NCBI RefSeq assembly: GCF_022012475.1
Contig: NZ_JAKLWS010000017.1
Span: 1 to 64,000, forward strand
Direction of reading: 5' to 3'
Source: Rhodohalobacter sulfatireducens
GTDB lineage: Bacteria; Bacteroidota; Rhodothermia; Balneolales; Balneolaceae
DNA length: 64,000 nt
In this document: piece after piece, positions 62,991 to 64,000 of the stretch
How positions within the stretch are numbered: the stretch's first letter is position 1
Layout of the letters: each line of letters starts with the position of its first letter
Made by a program: the position numbers and the translations under genes
Notes under the pieces: generated by a model
What the model saw: the letters and a program-made list of their open reading frames with translations, nothing else
The model's database searches: none
What the model was told of the DNA's origin: nothing

Positions 62991-64000
62991 TTATTCACCG
63001 GTCAGCGTAATCAATTTAACGTTTTCGAGTTTACTCTGCGTAGCTTTGGTAATGATAAATGTGTTACCGTGAATTTGAAGCTCTTCATTAACTTTGGGGA
63101 TTCGACCGGTATAATGGATGATATACCCGGCAACAGTTTCAAAATCTCCCTCCTCAAAATCCAGATTAATTTCGGGATGAAGCTCAATCAGTTCATCCAG
63201 TTCAACAGAACCTGAGAGCAAAAAGGTATTATTTGATAGTTTTTTGATCTGGTCATCTTCCTTGTCATACTCATCCTGTATATCGCCAACTACCTCTTCG
63301 ATCAAATCTTCAATCGTTACCATTCCGGCTGTACCACCATATTCATCAATTACGATGGCAACAGATATATTACTTTGCCTGAATTCGGTCAACAGATCTT
63401 TCGATTTTTTACTGGAGGGAATCAGGTTAACCGGCCGGGTAATCTGGCTGATACTTTTCGGGTTGCTGAAAAGGTCGTAGGCAAAAACAACGCCAATAAT
63501 GTCATCAATGGTATCCTGGTACACGGGAACTTTCGAGAATCCCGATTCAATAAACGCTTTCTTCAGCTCTTCGAGTGTAGCGTTTCGGTCAATCGCGACG
63601 ATTTCAGTACGGGGTACCATCGTTTCGCGTACCCGTTTGTTAGACAGTTCAAGCACGTTATGGAGTATCTCTGAATCATCATGATCGATCTCCTGGCTGC
63701 CGCCGCTGTCTTTCAGTTCCCTGAAAATCATCTCTACATCCTGGCGTCGAAATACTTTATCACTTCGCTCATTTCCGATATTAAAGAGATTTACAATTAA
63801 CCCGGATGAATAATTAGTGAGAAAGATGAGAGGAGACAGAACATAGTTGGTAATTCGGAGTGGAACCGCGATAAATGAGATCAAAAAATCTGCCTGAACT
63901 CTGAAGATCGCTTTTGCAAGGATCTCACCAAATAGAAGAATAATGATCGATGCGACCATGGTCTGAATGAAGAGGATCATTGCCGTTGTGGGCATTTCAC
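62991..64000 (-). CDS. DUF21/CBS/CorC_HlyC membrane protein (CNNM family), 5' end beyond window
   Basis: The frame is open to the window edge. The first visible residues (MILFIQTMVASIIILLFGEI) correspond to the middle of a DUF21 domain, so the ATG at 63995 is internal and about 90-100 residues are missing. Two CBS domains follow (MVPRTEIVAIDRNATLEELK; SVAIVIDEYGGTAGMVTIED), then a CorC_HlyC domain to the end. Members move or sense Mg2+ or, in gliding Bacteroidota, correspond to GldE; context here does not decide between these. Confidence 0.88.
   Translation of the reverse strand, partial: EMPTTAMILFIQTMVASIIILLFGEILAKAIFRVQADFLISFIAVPLRITNYVLSPLIFLTNYSSGLIVNLFNIGNERSDKVFRRQDVEMIFRELKDSGGSQEIDHDDSEILHNVLELSNKRVRETMVPRTEIVAIDRNATLEELKKAFIESGFSKVPVYQDTIDDIIGVVFAYDLFSNPKSISQITRPVNLIPSSKKSKDLLTEFRQSNISVAIVIDEYGGTAGMVTIEDLIEEVVGDIQDEYDKEDDQIKKLSNNTFLLSGSVELDELIELHPEINLDFEEGDFETVAGYIIHYTGRIPKVNEELQIHGNTFIITKATQSKLENVKLITLTGE

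Noticed and set aside
1-64000. CRISPR array or rRNA operon
   Set aside because: No regularly spaced short repeats and no rRNA-like sequence were seen; the repeats present are dispersed palindromes or coding tandem units.

Overview
The window looks like a chromosomal segment of an AT-leaning Bacteroidota-type bacterium, probably a Balneolaeota/Rhodothermota relative. This is inferred from the gene set (phosphate-selective porin, DPP-IV, bifunctional chorismate mutase/prephenate dehydratase, P1B-4 ATPase, RlmN, DUF21-CBS protein, many PAS kinases), short signal peptides ending in AQ, and weak Shine-Dalgarno sequences. No rRNA gene and no CRISPR array was seen.

Left part (about 1-30380) is a defence-rich integrated element. 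Its right boundary is a CAT-anticodon tRNA (30383-30456, minus strand, probably tRNA-Ile2) whose 3' end faces a tyrosine integrase (28728-29903). Leftwards from the integrase come an unknown gene, an excisionase-like HTH gene, a RepO-like replication gene, two largely empty AT-rich stretches around a lone UPF0175 gene, and an eight-gene minus-strand operon (23993 to 13482). That operon is a type I restriction-modification locus (hsdM ... hsdS ... hsdR) carrying five extra genes: a small PD-(D/E)XK-like protein, a PIN-domain RNase, a DUF262 protein, a DUF3696 AAA ATPase and a 268-residue protein. The last three resemble the three-gene Menshen defence system. Further left are a secreted coiled-coil protein, a plus-strand three-gene envelope cassette of unknown function (8024-11237), an AlpA-like regulator, an orphan AbiEi antitoxin, a complete AbiEi/AbiEii type IV toxin-antitoxin pair, and a very large SIR2-STAND-type protein (3848 down past base 1, open at the window edge). 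Duplicated blocks flank the envelope cassette, suggesting repeated cargo exchange. The left end of the element is outside the window.

Right part (about 30400-64000) is ordinary core genome: a porin; phosphohexomutase; P1B-4 metal ATPase; DPP-IV; nucleoside deaminase; TrkA-TrkH potassium uptake and a two-RCK potassium channel; an envelope protein; a lipoprotein peroxiredoxin; RlmN; a D-2-hydroxyacid dehydrogenase; DinB; a GH3 enzyme; a cupin; a minus-strand cluster of PAS/GAF kinases and response regulators (52049-59960); PheA; a tandem AAA ATPase; and a CBS/CorC membrane protein cut by the right edge.

Between core genes lie several families of dispersed imperfect palindromes. The most striking is a pair of units (38480-38825 and 46023-46670) in which a four-helix-bundle (23S IVP-like) gene or its remnant is bracketed by two copies of a roughly 110-120 bp palindromic repeat.
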